Source of the DNA: Pseudomonadales bacterium
Lineage (GTDB): Bacteria; Pseudomonadota; Gammaproteobacteria; Pseudomonadales; Ketobacteraceae
Reading direction: 5' to 3'
NCBI GenBank assembly: GCA_020062665.1
Contig: JAGUVW010000013.1
Location: forward strand, 62,001-126,000
DNA length: 64,000 bases
Part shown: positions 45,794 to 55,294 of the stretch, piece after piece
Position numbering within the stretch: the first letter of the stretch is position 1
Layout: every line of letters begins with the position of its first letter
The notes under the pieces: model-generated
What the model was told of the DNA's origin: nothing
Database searches by the model: none
What the model saw: the letters and a program-made list of their open reading frames with translations, nothing else
Translations under genes and position numbers: made by a program

Positions 45794-47065
45794 TCAGCTG
45801 AAGCGGATATCCGCCAGCGTCGTCAACGGATAGTGTGCTGGATAAGGCTTGGTGGCGACGCCGCTTTCCACCGCCGCCTGCGCCACTGCCGCCGTCACCG
45901 CACCCAGCAAACGCGGATCCATAGGCTTGGGAATGATGTACTCCGGGCCAAACTCCAGATGCATGCCTTCGTAGGCTGCTTCCACCACCGCCGGTACCGG
46001 CTCTTTCGCCAGTTTGCTGATGGCGTGCACCGCCGCGATTTTCATCTTCTCGTTGATGCGGGTGGCGCGGACGTCAAGCGCACCGCGGAAGATGTAGGGA
46101 AAGCCCAGCACGTTGTTGACCTGGTTCGGGTAGTCGCTGCGACCAGTGGCAACGATGACATCGCTGCGCGTGGCCCTGGCCAGCTCCGGACGGATTTCCG
46201 GATCGGGATTCGCCAGGGCAAACACGATGGGGCGCGGCGCCATCAGTTTGAGCATGTCCGGCGTCATCAGGTTGGCGCTGGAAACCCCGATAAACACGTC
46301 AGCGCCGGCGAGCGCGTCTTCCAGAGTGCGCTTGTCAGTGTCGTGCGCAAACGCCGCCTTGAACTGGTTCAGATCGGAACGACCGGAGTGAATCACCCCG
46401 CTGCGATCCAGCACATAGATATGCTTCTTGCGGGCGCCCATTTCCATCAGCAGCTTCAGCGTGGCAACTCCGGCGGCACCGGCACCGATACAGACGATGG
46501 ACACGTCTTCGATGGCCTTGCCCTGGATTTCCAGCGCATTCAGCAGACCAGCAGCAGCGATGATGGCCGTACCATGCTGGTCGTCGTGGAAGATGGGGAT
46601 ATCGCACTGCTCGATCAGCACGCGCTCGATCTCGAAGCATTCAGGCGCCTTGATGTCTTCCAGATTGATGCCGCCGAAAGTGCGGGAGATGCGCTTGACG
46701 GTGTCGATGAATGCTTGTGGTGATTCGGCATCGACCTCGATGTCGAACACATCGATGCCGGCGAACCGTTTGAACAGCACGCCTTTGCCTTCCATGACCG
46801 GCTTGCTGGCCAGCGCGCCCAGGTCGCCCAGGCCGAGAATGGCGGTGCCATCACTGATGACCGCCACCAGATTGCCCTTGTTGGTGTACTTGTAGGCGTT
46901 TTCGGGATCTTTGGCGATTTCGCGCACGGGTTCTGCGACACCGGGGCTGTAGGCCAGGGACAGGTCGCGGGCGGTTTCGGTGGGCTTGGTGAGCTCCACG
47001 CTCAGTTTACCGGGGCGGGGCCGAGCGTGGTATTCGAGTGCAGCTTTATTCAGATCAGACGACAT
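45794..47065 (-). CDS. maeB: malic enzyme, short NADP-type form
   Basis: A 423-residue malic enzyme that decarboxylates malate to pyruvate, giving NAD(P)H. Motifs are [37 protein letters not shown] (substrate Lys region, about residues 73-93), FHDDQHGTA (metal Asp pair, about 159-167) and the nucleotide fold [16 protein letters not shown]. It resembles the N-terminal part of E. coli MaeB but lacks the C-terminal phosphotransacetylase-like domain, as is common for short forms. It is converging with mrcA and has its own promoter. Confidence 0.93.
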   Translation of the reverse strand: MSSDLNKAALEYHARPRPGKLSVELTKPTETARDLSLAYSPGVAEPVREIAKDPENAYKYTNKGNLVAVISDGTAILGLGDLGALASKPVMEGKGVLFKRFAGIDVFDIEVDAESPQAFIDTVKRISRTFGGINLEDIKAPECFEIERVLIEQCDIPIFHDDQHGTAIIAAAGLLNALEIQGKAIEDVSIVCIGAGAAGVATLKLLMEMGARKKHIYVLDRSGVIHSGRSDLNQFKAAFAHDTDKRTLEDALAGADVFIGVSSANLMTPDMLKLMAPRPIVFALANPDPEIRPELARATRSDVIVATGRSDYPNQVNNVLGFPYIFRGALDVRATRINEKMKIAAVHAISKLAKEPVPAVVEAAYEGMHLEFGPEYIIPKPMDPRLLGAVTAAVAQAAVESGVATKPYPAHYPLTTLADIRFS

Positions 47066-47177
47066 AGGTAACCACTTCCCTTACATGGGCGCTCTGCGTG
47101 CGCGCAGAGTATTTGGATGCTGTGCCCGAGAAAGGTTGGCCCGCTTCCCCAAGAAATGTGCACAACAGGGGCGACGT

Positions 47178-47206
47178 AGAATAGCCAAATCAATCTGGGC
47201 GCTCAA
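47178..47206 (-). promoter_or_regulatory. sigma70-type promoter of maeB
   Basis: TTGAGC (47201-47206) and TATTCT (47178-47183) on the minus strand with exactly 17 bases between. The predicted leader is about 105 bases and contains a CTCTGCG/CGCAGAG hairpin near 47093. Confidence 0.5.
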
Positions 47207-47261
47207 TACCAGTTTGATCTCAAATGACTATACAGTCGCACATTGCGGCGCTGGTTGGCGT

Positions 47262-48152
47262 TCAGTGCTGGAGCTCGCCGGTGGGAACTGTTTCCCAACT
47301 GCTGGCATGCTGTACATTCATCTGAAATGGTTTGCGCTTGCCTGCTTTGATTTGTTGCACCATGCGCCCACCCCAGGTGTTGCGATCAACAACCCAGCCG
47401 CGCGCTTCCAGCACCAGATCGGTGGAACCAGACCGCTTTCGGGAGGCGGCAACGACCTGATCGAAGGTGTCGCCTGCCAGGAAACTTGCGTGTTTTCGGT
47501 TCAGCTTGAGGGAGATCTGACCCTGCAGATCCACCCAGATCACATTCTTGGTGAGGGAGACTTTTTCCACGCGCCCCACCACGCGTGCGTAGCCGCCTTT
47601 CAGGTTGGGACTGGCGGCGGGAATGGGCTGGAAATACGGATGGCTCCACACCCCTTTGCCCTGCTGACGGGCCTGCGACACCGCTCTGGAATAGCACTCG
47701 CTGTAGGCCAGATTGGGCGGGATGGCCACCTGAAAACCCGCTCCACTATACAATAATTCTGCGATGATGTTGTTGCCCTCGGCGGTAAACAGATAGCCGA
47801 GGGTGCGGCCATAGTGATCCTTTGCCTGCTTGCCGGTTTGCAGCCAGAGCGGTTTGTCACCGATCTTTTCCTTTAGCAACTCCGTGGCCCACTGCCCCAA
47901 AGGTTCTTCGGGTTTGGGCGGGTGGGCGACTTCCGGTGTATTGACACCCACCAGCCGCACACGCCGCCCATCCTTCAGTTCAACCGTGTCACCATCGAAC
48001 ACGGACGCGACCTGCACCGCCTGCAGCTTGCCCAGGCCTCCATCGGGGCCACATCCCGCCTGCTGCCCGAAACCGACCGACGCCCAGGCCAGCAGCGCAA
48101 CAAAAAAGGCCCCGATCGGAGCCTTTTTGAAGAAGCCGGGCTGCCGTCGCAT
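47262..48152 (-). CDS. exported thermonuclease-type (SNase) nuclease
   Basis: 296 residues from ATG 48152. A signal peptide (GFFKKAPIGAFFVALLAWASVGFG) suggests export. The staphylococcal-nuclease fold is at about residues 45-160: VASVFDGDTVELKDGRRVRLVGVNTPEVAHP holds the Asp/Arg/Asp catalytic set, and KDHYGRTLGYLF holds the second arginine. The C-terminal 120 residues form a separate domain, seen as GGYARVVGRVEKV and ISLKLNRKHAS, possibly OB-like. The ATG overlaps the rpmE stop (TAATG), an unusual operon partner. The substrate (DNA or RNA) is not determined. Confidence 0.88.
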   Translation of the reverse strand: MRRQPGFFKKAPIGAFFVALLAWASVGFGQQAGCGPDGGLGKLQAVQVASVFDGDTVELKDGRRVRLVGVNTPEVAHPPKPEEPLGQWATELLKEKIGDKPLWLQTGKQAKDHYGRTLGYLFTAEGNNIIAELLYSGAGFQVAIPPNLAYSECYSRAVSQARQQGKGVWSHPYFQPIPAASPNLKGGYARVVGRVEKVSLTKNVIWVDLQGQISLKLNRKHASFLAGDTFDQVVAASRKRSGSTDLVLEARGWVVDRNTWGGRMVQQIKAGKRKPFQMNVQHASSWETVPTGELQH

Positions 48153-48367
48153 TACTTGGCGCGACGCACCGCGCCGAAACGCTTCTTGAACTTGTCGATG
48201 CGGCCGCCGGTGTCGACGACTTTCTGCTGGCCGGTGTAGAACGGATGGCAGGCGGAGCACACGTCGATGTGGATGTCCTTGCACAGGGTGGAGCGGGTTT
48301 TGATCACGTTGCCACAGGTGCAGGTTGCAGTGATTTCACCGTATTGCGGATGGATGTCGGCTTTCAT
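48152..48367 (-). CDS. rpmE: 50S ribosomal protein bL31, zinc-binding form
   Basis: bL31 (71 residues) bridges the two ribosomal subunits. Cys16, Cys18, Cys37 and Cys40 are all present, so this is the zinc-containing (C+) type, usually replaced by a cysteine-free paralogue under zinc limitation. The start MKADIHPQY and the C-terminal [11 protein letters not shown] are typical. The stop overlaps the start of the nuclease gene by one base. An extended -10 promoter about 80 bases upstream leaves a leader where L31 autoregulation could act. Confidence 0.97.
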   Translation of the reverse strand: MKADIHPQYGEITATCTCGNVIKTRSTLCKDIHIDVCSACHPFYTGQQKVVDTGGRIDKFKKRFGAVRRAK

Positions 48368-48450
48368 GGGTCACCTTGGTTGCTCATGCCGCCACCTGAT
48401 CGTTGCCAGGCACCGCATGAATCTTCTGAATGGGGAATATAAGGGCGCGA

Positions 48451-48478
48451 ATCATACCAGAGTCTGGCAAATTGGCAA
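48451..48478 (-). promoter_or_regulatory. extended -10 promoter of rpmE
   Basis: TGGTATGAT (extended -10, core 48451-48456) with TTGCCA at 48473-48478, 16 bases apart, on the minus strand. This is consistent with a strong ribosomal-protein promoter. Confidence 0.55.
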
Positions 48479-48541
48479 GCAACCCAGTAGAGTGTCCGCA
48501 ATCCTGTTTCCAACCTTATTGAATTCATTGAATTTTCCCCT

Positions 48542-50761
48542 GTGAAACCGAGCCGTCATACCGTCATTCAGGTGGCCCTGCCGGTGCCCCTGCGCCAGAC
48601 CTTCGACTACCTGCCCAAGGGGGATATGGCGGTGTCCGGCATCGTGCCGGGACGGCGGGTGAAAGTGCCGTTCGGCAAGCGCCAGTTGATCGGGATCGTG
48701 ACCGGGGTGCTGCCTCATTCGGATTTCGGCGATGACAAGCTCAAAGCGGTATCGGCACTGCTGGACGAGGCGCCGGCGGTCACCGCGCCGGTGTTTCAGC
48801 TGTGCCAGTGGGCCGCCGACTACTATCAGCACAGCCTGGGGGAAGTGCTGGCCGCCGCCCTGCCCACCCAGCTGCGCACCCAGGACGACAGCTGGGAAGC
48901 GACAACGGTGCGCTGGCAACTGACCCAGAAAGGTCGCCTGATCGGCCTGGAACAACTGGGCCGCGCCAAACGCCAGCAACAGGCGTTGCAGATTCTGCGC
49001 GAACATCCCAACGGCCTGCATCATCCCATGCTGACCGGCCTGGGCATCCAACCGGCAGTGTTGAACACGTTGCTCGCCAAAGGCCTGGTGGAACAGCATG
49101 AAGACGGCCCGCCCCGCGAGCACTGGCATCGGGAGCGGGTACTGGCGGAAAGCCCGCTCACCCTTAATGAAGAACAACAGCACGCGCTGGCGGAGATCAA
49201 CAGCGCCGACGGTTTTGCGACCTTTCTGCTGGAAGGCGTCACCGGCAGCGGCAAGACGGAGATCTACCTGCAGGCCATCACCCACTGCCTGCAGCAGGGG
49301 AAGCAGGCGCTGGTGCTGGTGCCGGAGATCGGCCTCACTCCGCAAACCCTGCACCGCTTCCAGCAGCGTTTTGCCGTGCCGGTCATGGGTTTTCACTCCA
49401 ATTTGAACGACCGCGAGCGCCTGCAGAGCTGGCGCAAACTGCGGGACGGCGAAGCGGCAATCCTGGTGGGCACCCGCTCGTCGCTGTTCACGCCGATGGA
49501 AAAACTCGGGCTGATCATCGTCGACGAGGAACACGATCTTTCCTACAAGCAGCAGGAAGGTTTCCGCTACAACGCGCGGGATCTGGCGATCATGCGTGGC
49601 AAGATCGAGAACGTGCCAGTGGTGCTGGGCAGCGCTACGCCCGCATTGGAGACCCTGCACAATGCCCGTAACGGCCGCTACCGGCATGTGGTGCTGTCGC
49701 AGCGGGCGGGTCAGGCGCTGCTGCCGCGCTTCCGGGTGATCGATATCCGCCAGAAGGCGCTGACGCATGGCATGGCGCCGGAATTGCTCGACGGGATGAA
49801 GCAGACCTTACAGGCGGGTCGGCAGGTGCTGGTGTTCATCAATCGTCGCGGTTTTGCGCCAGTGTTGATGTGCCACGACTGCGGCTGGTTCAAGGAATGC
49901 CCCCATTGCGATCATCGCATGACCTGCCACGCCAATCCGGCCCGCCTGCACTGCCATCACTGCAATTACCAGTGCAGCATTCCCCGCTACTGTGGCCACT
50001 GCAAGAGCACGGACCTGCGTCCGGTGGGCATGGGCACCGAGCGGCTGGAAGACAATCTGGCGACGCTGTTCCCGAAATTTCCCGTGATCCGCATCGACCG
50101 CGACACCACGCAGCGCAAACACGCGCTCGCTCAGCATCTGGAGCGGGTGCAGCAGGGTCAGCCTTGCATCATCGTCGGCACCCAGATGCTGGCGAAAGGA
50201 CATCACTTCCCGAAGCTCACCCTGGTGGCGGTGTGTGATATCGACGCGGGATTGTTCGCGGCGGATTTTCGCGCCACGGAACACACCGCGCAGTTGCTGA
50301 TGCAGGTGGCGGGACGTTCTGGTCGCGCCGGGGAACAGGGCACCGTGGTGCTGCAGACGCACCAACCATCGCACCCGTTGCTGCAGACGCTGCTGAACGA
50401 CGGTTACAGCCGCTTCGCCACCGAGCTGATCAACGAACGCAAGCTGCTGGGGATGCCGCCGTTTGGTTATCTGGCGCTGCTGCGGGCGGAAAGCACCGAG
50501 CCGCGTCTGGCGTCCGCGTTTCTGAATCAGATGGGGCAGTGGCTGCAGAATCAGGTGGAACTGAACGGCGTGGAAGTATGGGGGCCGGCGCCGGCACTGA
50601 TGCCGAAGAAAGCGCGGCGTTTCCGCTTCCAGTTGATGTTGCGCTCCGATCAGCGCGGTGCCCTGCAGCGGGTGCTGAAACTCTGCATTCCCAAAGCGGA
50701 GGCCAGTGCCGGCCACCAGGTGCGCTGGAGCATCGATGTGGATCCGGTGACGCTGGACTAG
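48542..50761 (+). CDS. priA: primosomal replication restart helicase PriA
   Basis: PriA (739 residues, GTG start) recognises stalled forks and reloads the replisome. An N-terminal 3'-DNA-binding domain (about 1-105) is followed by a winged helix and the helicase core: Walker A GVTGSGKTEIYL (about residues 231-242), DEEH box near 328 and GSATPA. The zinc-binding cysteine array CHDCGWFKECPHCD to CSIPRYCGHC (about 445-490) sits in helicase lobe 2, with AGRSGRAGEQG near 595. It is divergent from rpmE, as in most gammaproteobacteria. Confidence 0.97.
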   Translation: MKPSRHTVIQVALPVPLRQTFDYLPKGDMAVSGIVPGRRVKVPFGKRQLIGIVTGVLPHSDFGDDKLKAVSALLDEAPAVTAPVFQLCQWAADYYQHSLGEVLAAALPTQLRTQDDSWEATTVRWQLTQKGRLIGLEQLGRAKRQQQALQILREHPNGLHHPMLTGLGIQPAVLNTLLAKGLVEQHEDGPPREHWHRERVLAESPLTLNEEQQHALAEINSADGFATFLLEGVTGSGKTEIYLQAITHCLQQGKQALVLVPEIGLTPQTLHRFQQRFAVPVMGFHSNLNDRERLQSWRKLRDGEAAILVGTRSSLFTPMEKLGLIIVDEEHDLSYKQQEGFRYNARDLAIMRGKIENVPVVLGSATPALETLHNARNGRYRHVVLSQRAGQALLPRFRVIDIRQKALTHGMAPELLDGMKQTLQAGRQVLVFINRRGFAPVLMCHDCGWFKECPHCDHRMTCHANPARLHCHHCNYQCSIPRYCGHCKSTDLRPVGMGTERLEDNLATLFPKFPVIRIDRDTTQRKHALAQHLERVQQGQPCIIVGTQMLAKGHHFPKLTLVAVCDIDAGLFAADFRATEHTAQLLMQVAGRSGRAGEQGTVVLQTHQPSHPLLQTLLNDGYSRFATELINERKLLGMPPFGYLALLRAESTEPRLASAFLNQMGQWLQNQVELNGVEVWGPAPALMPKKARRFRFQLMLRSDQRGALQRVLKLCIPKAEASAGHQVRWSIDVDPVTLD

Positions 50762-50826
50762 CCGACAACTGAAACAGTGCTGCGTATGCCGTTGCCGTGC
50801 GCACGAAACTTTTCAAGCCCTCCGTT

Positions 50827-51996
50827 TCAGGCAGTCTCCTTCTCACTTTGCGGCAGCGTCACCATCGACGCCACCACCTGATCGCGGCCGCGGGATTTCG
50901 CCACGTAGAGATTGTCGTCGGCGCAGCGCAGCGCGTCGTCCACGCTGCCACGATCCAGCTGCACCACACCGATGCTCACGGTGGCAGTGAAACGTTTGTC
51001 ACCCTTGCCGAACTCCCGTGTACGCAACTGCCAGGCAATGTGTTCCGCAATGCGGGTGGCCTGGGTCAACTCCGTGTCCGGCAACAGCACCACGAATTCC
51101 TCACCGCCGAAACGGGCCGCCATGTCGTTACGGCGCCGGCAGGAATCATCGAGGATCTGCCCCAGCGCTTCCAGCACCGCATCACCGGCCGGATGGCCAT
51201 AGCCGTCGTTGATTTTCTTGAAGTGATCCACGTCCAGCATCAACAGTGACAGCGGTTGATGTTTGCGAATGTGGCGCAGCATTTCCAGCTCGAACTTTTC
51301 CAGAAAGGCGCGGCGGTTGAACAGGCCGGTGAGCGCGTCGGTACGCACCAGCGCTTCCAGCTCTTTCTGTTCCTGGGACATGATGTGGGCGATCAGAAAG
51401 AACAGCATCACCATCGGCAATGCAATGCCGGAATAAATGATCCGCAGCCAGAAGGCCCACCAATCGCTGATCTGGTCGCCCAGAAAAATCGGCTGCTGCA
51501 ATAACGGCGCATAGGGCATTGCTCTGGTCCAGAATGCCACCTCGCTGATGACGAACAGAATCCCCATGGCGATAAACACGGCTTTGTAGATCACCGGTTT
51601 GAACAAGGCCCGCACCAGAATCAGCATGCCCACGCACAACAGCATCAGCGGCGAATCCTTGTAGCCATAGCCCAGACTCAGCACGATTACCGCAGAAAAA
51701 ACCGTAAACACCGAAAACAGCGACAGCACCGGCAAATCCCGATCCACATTGCGCAACTGCCAGGCCCGCCGCGCGATCAGCAGCTGGGAGGATATCACCA
51801 TGACCAGCACAATCTGGCTGAAGCTCACCCGCTCCTGCTGGTAGATATGGCGCCACTGCTCACTGGATTGTGCAATCACCGGCATGACCAGAAACAGGGC
51901 GAACAGCGGTAACGGCAACAGCACCACCACCAGACACGCCATCGCATCGCGCTGTTGGCGGAACAGATTTTCAAGCCACTGGATCAGGGCTGACAT
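50827..51996 (-). CDS. membrane GGDEF diguanylate cyclase, with I-site
   Basis: 389 residues. The N-terminal half has about six hydrophobic segments of unknown sensory type. A GGDEF domain (about residues 220-380) follows, with TDALTGLFNRRAF, MLDVDHFKKIND and active-site GGEEF (about 300). An RRND sequence exactly five residues before GGEEF fits the RxxD product-inhibition site, so this enzyme should be feedback-controlled by c-di-GMP. Its start lies 26 bases inside the upstream cyclase gene, with which it probably arose by duplication. Confidence 0.92.
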   Translation of the reverse strand: MSALIQWLENLFRQQRDAMACLVVVLLPLPLFALFLVMPVIAQSSEQWRHIYQQERVSFSQIVLVMVISSQLLIARRAWQLRNVDRDLPVLSLFSVFTVFSAVIVLSLGYGYKDSPLMLLCVGMLILVRALFKPVIYKAVFIAMGILFVISEVAFWTRAMPYAPLLQQPIFLGDQISDWWAFWLRIIYSGIALPMVMLFFLIAHIMSQEQKELEALVRTDALTGLFNRRAFLEKFELEMLRHIRKHQPLSLLMLDVDHFKKINDGYGHPAGDAVLEALGQILDDSCRRRNDMAARFGGEEFVVLLPDTELTQATRIAEHIAWQLRTREFGKGDKRFTATVSIGVVQLDRGSVDDALRCADDNLYVAKSRGRDQVVASMVTLPQSEKETA

Positions 51997-53140
51997 AGCA
52001 CCTCTCCGATTCCAGACGGGTGGCTACGATCCGGTTGCGACCCTGGGCCTTGGCGAGATAGAGATTGGCATCCGCATAATGCAGCAGCGTTTCGGCCGCG
52101 TGCCCATTGCTTTCCACCACCCCCATGCTGAGGCTGGCCTTGAACGGACCCTGGGCGCCCTGGAACGTAATGCGGGCCAGACTTTCCTGAATCCGTCGAC
52201 ACACGCTCTGGGCGCCGGCCAGGCCGGTGTCCGGCAGAATGATGGCAAACTCTTCGCCGCCGATGCGCGCCGGCAGATCCGAGGGTACCCGCATATGTTC
52301 CCGCAGCAGATCCGCCAGGGTTTTCAGCACCTGATCCCCCACCAGATGGCCGTGAGTGTCGTTGATTTTCTTGAAGTGATCGGCGTCGATCATGACCAGA
52401 CTGAGCGGATGCTCGCTGCGCCCCAGGCGTCCGCATTCCTGATCCAGCCGTTCCATGAAAAAGCGCCGGTTGGCCAGCCCGGTGAGCACGTCAATCTGGG
52501 ACATGGTCTTGAGGCGTTTTTGATGGTAGTCGTAATGACCGAACAGCACCCAGATCAGCAGGCAATAGGCAACGACGCTGACGTACTGAATCCCGGTGCG
52601 CAGCATTTCTGCCCAGAAATCATGTTGCCCGTCTACAAAGGCTCCCGGGCCATATCCCGGCGCGTAGCGCACCATGCCGGTAAAAATGGCCAGATCGTTC
52701 AACCCGATTGTCAAGAGTCCCAGCCCCAATCCCAGCGCGGTGGAACGCATGTCCAACATCAGCAGGCCACAGGGCACCAGGCCGATGATGACAATATTCG
52801 ATGGATAGGTGAGGTTACCGCCCAGAAAGGCTGTCACCATAAAGCCCGTGGTGGCCAGCAGTGTAACGGCTGCGTAGACATGGGGGAGCGGCCGGGTGTG
52901 TCGACGACGGGGCCACAACCAGATCAGCATCCCGACCAGAATGGCCATAACCAGCAGAATGCAGACCCCTCCGCCGATGATGAATTCAGGCACCAACAGG
53001 TTGTTAAAGGCAGGGACGATCAGCCCGATACCGGGCGCCACCGTAAATGCCAGCAGGAATGGCAAGGCGGTGCAGATTGCCAGGATACTGCGCTGTGCAG
53101 GGGTGGCATTGCTGAAGAAGTCACGAAGTCTGTCCAGCAT
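51971..53140 (-). CDS. membrane GGDEF diguanylate cyclase, without canonical I-site
   Basis: 389 residues, the same length and layout as the cyclase downstream: about six membrane segments, then a GGDEF domain with IDVLTGLANRRFF, MIDADHFKKINDTHGH and GGEEF. The position of the inhibitory site reads VPSD rather than RxxD, so product inhibition by the usual route is not expected. The two genes overlap by 26 bases and are co-transcribed. The membrane halves share little obvious sequence, so the inputs may differ (inference). Confidence 0.92.
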   Translation of the reverse strand: MLDRLRDFFSNATPAQRSILAICTALPFLLAFTVAPGIGLIVPAFNNLLVPEFIIGGGVCILLVMAILVGMLIWLWPRRRHTRPLPHVYAAVTLLATTGFMVTAFLGGNLTYPSNIVIIGLVPCGLLMLDMRSTALGLGLGLLTIGLNDLAIFTGMVRYAPGYGPGAFVDGQHDFWAEMLRTGIQYVSVVAYCLLIWVLFGHYDYHQKRLKTMSQIDVLTGLANRRFFMERLDQECGRLGRSEHPLSLVMIDADHFKKINDTHGHLVGDQVLKTLADLLREHMRVPSDLPARIGGEEFAIILPDTGLAGAQSVCRRIQESLARITFQGAQGPFKASLSMGVVESNGHAAETLLHYADANLYLAKAQGRNRIVATRLESERCYVSPDPVA

Positions 53141-53344
53141 GGCGTACCTTGTCGTTATTATTATGGGTGTACGTTTTTCATTCTATCGAGACTTGCCAAT
53201 CACGCCAGCACCGGCAACGACACATAACCATTCGTTACGCATTGCAATATTCGCGCGTTGCCAGCTTCCGGTGAGGATCAATGAAAATCCAGTCCGCCTA
53301 AGGTAGCATGCGACGATCATTCCCCCAGAAACAAGGAGTAAGCC

Positions 53345-53629
53345 ATGGCAGACCAAAAGCAAGATGCAGGCGTGATCACCACCCTGGCAGAACGTCTGAC
53401 GCATTTCCGGTTGCCCCGCGCGATGGATATTAAAGCCAAGGTCGACAAGGGCGAACCGCTGGACGAACTGGATATTCGTTTTCTGCAGGATGTGTTTGAC
53501 GATGCCCAAACGGCCCGCTCCCTGCTGGCACGCCATCCCGAGCTGGAAGACATCGCCTCCAAGGTGGTAGCGCTCTATCACGAAATTACCTCCAAAGCGC
53601 TGGAAAACGAACAGAAGCAAAAAAAGTGA
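53345..53629 (+). CDS. small helical protein of unknown function upstream of SulP
   Basis: A 94-residue soluble, charged, apparently all-helical protein; AAGGAG precedes the ATG. It contains DIKAKVDKGEPLDELDIRFLQDVFDDAQTARSLLARHPELEDIASKVVALYHEITSKAL, and its hydrophobic positions recur every three to four residues. It ends 7 bases before a SulP transporter, so the two are probably translated from one message. No family recognised. Confidence 0.75.
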   Translation: MADQKQDAGVITTLAERLTHFRLPRAMDIKAKVDKGEPLDELDIRFLQDVFDDAQTARSLLARHPELEDIASKVVALYHEITSKALENEQKQKK

Positions 53630-53636
53630 AGCCGGC

Positions 53637-55250
53637 ATGAGCAGCCTGCGCCTGGATATCGTAGCGGGACTCACGGCGGCGGCAGTAGTTCTGCCCAAGG
53701 CCATGGCGTATGCCACCGTGGCGGGATTGCCGGTGGCGGTGGGTCTCTACACCGCTTTCGTTCCAATGGTGGTCTATGCGCTGCTGGGCAGTTCCCGCGT
53801 ATTGAGCGTAAGCTCCACCACCACGCTGGCGATTCTGGCCGGCACCCAGCTGGGCCTGGTGGTTCCCGATGGGGATCCAGCCCGGTTGCTCACTGCCACC
53901 GCCACACTCACCGCCCTGGTGGGGGCGCTGCTGATACTGGCCGCCCTGCTGCGGCTGGGATTCGTGGCCAATTTCATCTCGACCTCGGTGCTGACCGGTT
54001 TCAAGGCCGGTATTGGCCTGGTGATCATTCTGGATCAGGTTCCCAAGCTGCTGGGCGTGCACATTCACAAGGAAGGCTTCTTCCGCGATGTGTTCAGCCT
54101 GGCCAAGGTTCTGCCGGACACCTCACTGCTGACACTGGGGATCGCGGCGATAACGCTGATCGTCCTGATCGGAATGGAACGTCTGAAACCCCATTCGCCG
54201 GCGCCGCTGCTCGCGGTGAGCGGAGGCATTGCGGCAGCCTGGTATTTTGGCTTCGGCGCACATGGTGTGGCTCTGGTGGGCAGCATTCCCCAAGGCCTGC
54301 CGGCACTGACGCTGCCGGATGTGACACTGGTGGAAAAACTGCTGCCGGGCGCCCTGGGTATCGCGCTGATGAGCTTCACCGAATCCATCGCTGCAGGGCG
54401 CGCATTCGTCAGCCAACAAGATCCCCCGATCCATGCCAACCGCGAGCTGGTGGCTACTGGCGCAGCCAATCTCGCCGGCGCGCTGCTGGGCTCCATGCCA
54501 GCCGGTGGCGGCACGTCCCAGACAGCGGTGGTACGGGCCGCCGGTGCCCGCAGCCAGAAGGCGTCGCTGGTGGCCGCCGCCATGGCCCTGGCTACCATGC
54601 TGCTGCTGGCACCGCTGCTGGCACAATTGCCCTTTGCGGTGCTTGCTGCCGTGGTCATCGTGTATTCGGTGGGACTGATTCAGCCGAAGGAGTTTCTGGC
54701 CATACGCCAGGTGCGCACCATGGAATTCCGCTGGGCCGTAATTGCTTTCCTGGGCGTCCTGGTGTTCGGCACGCTACAAGGCATCGTGGTTGCCATTATC
54801 GTGTCGCTGATCGGCCTGACCAGCCAAACGGCCAATCCACCGGTGTATGTGATCGGCCGCAAACGCAACGAGGACGTGCTGCGCCCGCTGACGCCGGACC
54901 ACCCCGATGACGAGTCCTTTCCCGGCCTGCTGATCCTGCGTCCGGAAGGCCGCATCTACTTCGTCAACGCGCCCACGGTCATGGAGCACATCCTGCGCCT
55001 GGTCAAAGACCACGCTCCACAGGTTGTGGCACTGGACATGAGCCGGGTATTCGACATCGAGTATTCCGGGTTGCAGGCGCTGACGGAGCTTGAACGGCAG
55101 CTGGCGAAACAGGGAATTGAACTCTGGCTGGCGGGCCTGAATCCCAAGGCACTCGACGTCATGCGGCACAGCCCGATGATCCAGACCCTGGGTGAAGGCC
55201 GCATGCTGCCCAACGCCAGGGCCGTCATTCACCGTTTTCAGTCACGCTAG
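53637..55250 (+). CDS. SulP/SLC26-family anion transporter with STAS domain
   Basis: 537 residues. The SulP signature DIVAGLTAAAVVLPKAMAYATVAGLPVAVGLYTAF is right at the N-terminus, so there is almost no cytoplasmic leader. About 12 membrane segments run to residue 400. A C-terminal cytoplasmic STAS domain (about 430-530) has GRIYFVNAPTVMEHIL and ALDMSRVFDIEYSGLQAL. Such proteins carry sulfate, bicarbonate or dicarboxylates with protons or sodium; the substrate cannot be read from sequence. No carbonic anhydrase or sulfate genes are adjacent. Confidence 0.92.
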   Translation: MSSLRLDIVAGLTAAAVVLPKAMAYATVAGLPVAVGLYTAFVPMVVYALLGSSRVLSVSSTTTLAILAGTQLGLVVPDGDPARLLTATATLTALVGALLILAALLRLGFVANFISTSVLTGFKAGIGLVIILDQVPKLLGVHIHKEGFFRDVFSLAKVLPDTSLLTLGIAAITLIVLIGMERLKPHSPAPLLAVSGGIAAAWYFGFGAHGVALVGSIPQGLPALTLPDVTLVEKLLPGALGIALMSFTESIAAGRAFVSQQDPPIHANRELVATGAANLAGALLGSMPAGGGTSQTAVVRAAGARSQKASLVAAAMALATMLLLAPLLAQLPFAVLAAVVIVYSVGLIQPKEFLAIRQVRTMEFRWAVIAFLGVLVFGTLQGIVVAIIVSLIGLTSQTANPPVYVIGRKRNEDVLRPLTPDHPDDESFPGLLILRPEGRIYFVNAPTVMEHILRLVKDHAPQVVALDMSRVFDIEYSGLQALTELERQLAKQGIELWLAGLNPKALDVMRHSPMIQTLGEGRMLPNARAVIHRFQSR

Positions 55251-55260
55251 TCCGGGCGCT

Positions 55261-55282
55261 GTGGGCGGCAGATTCCGCCCAC
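55261..55282. terminator. hairpin between converging SulP and PPK2 genes
   Basis: GTGGGCGG (55261-55268) and CCGCCCAC (55275-55282) form an 8-bp perfect stem with a 6-nt loop. It is GC-rich, without a T-run, in the short gap between converging genes. Confidence 0.55.
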
Positions 55283-55294
55283 CCGACAGGTGGA

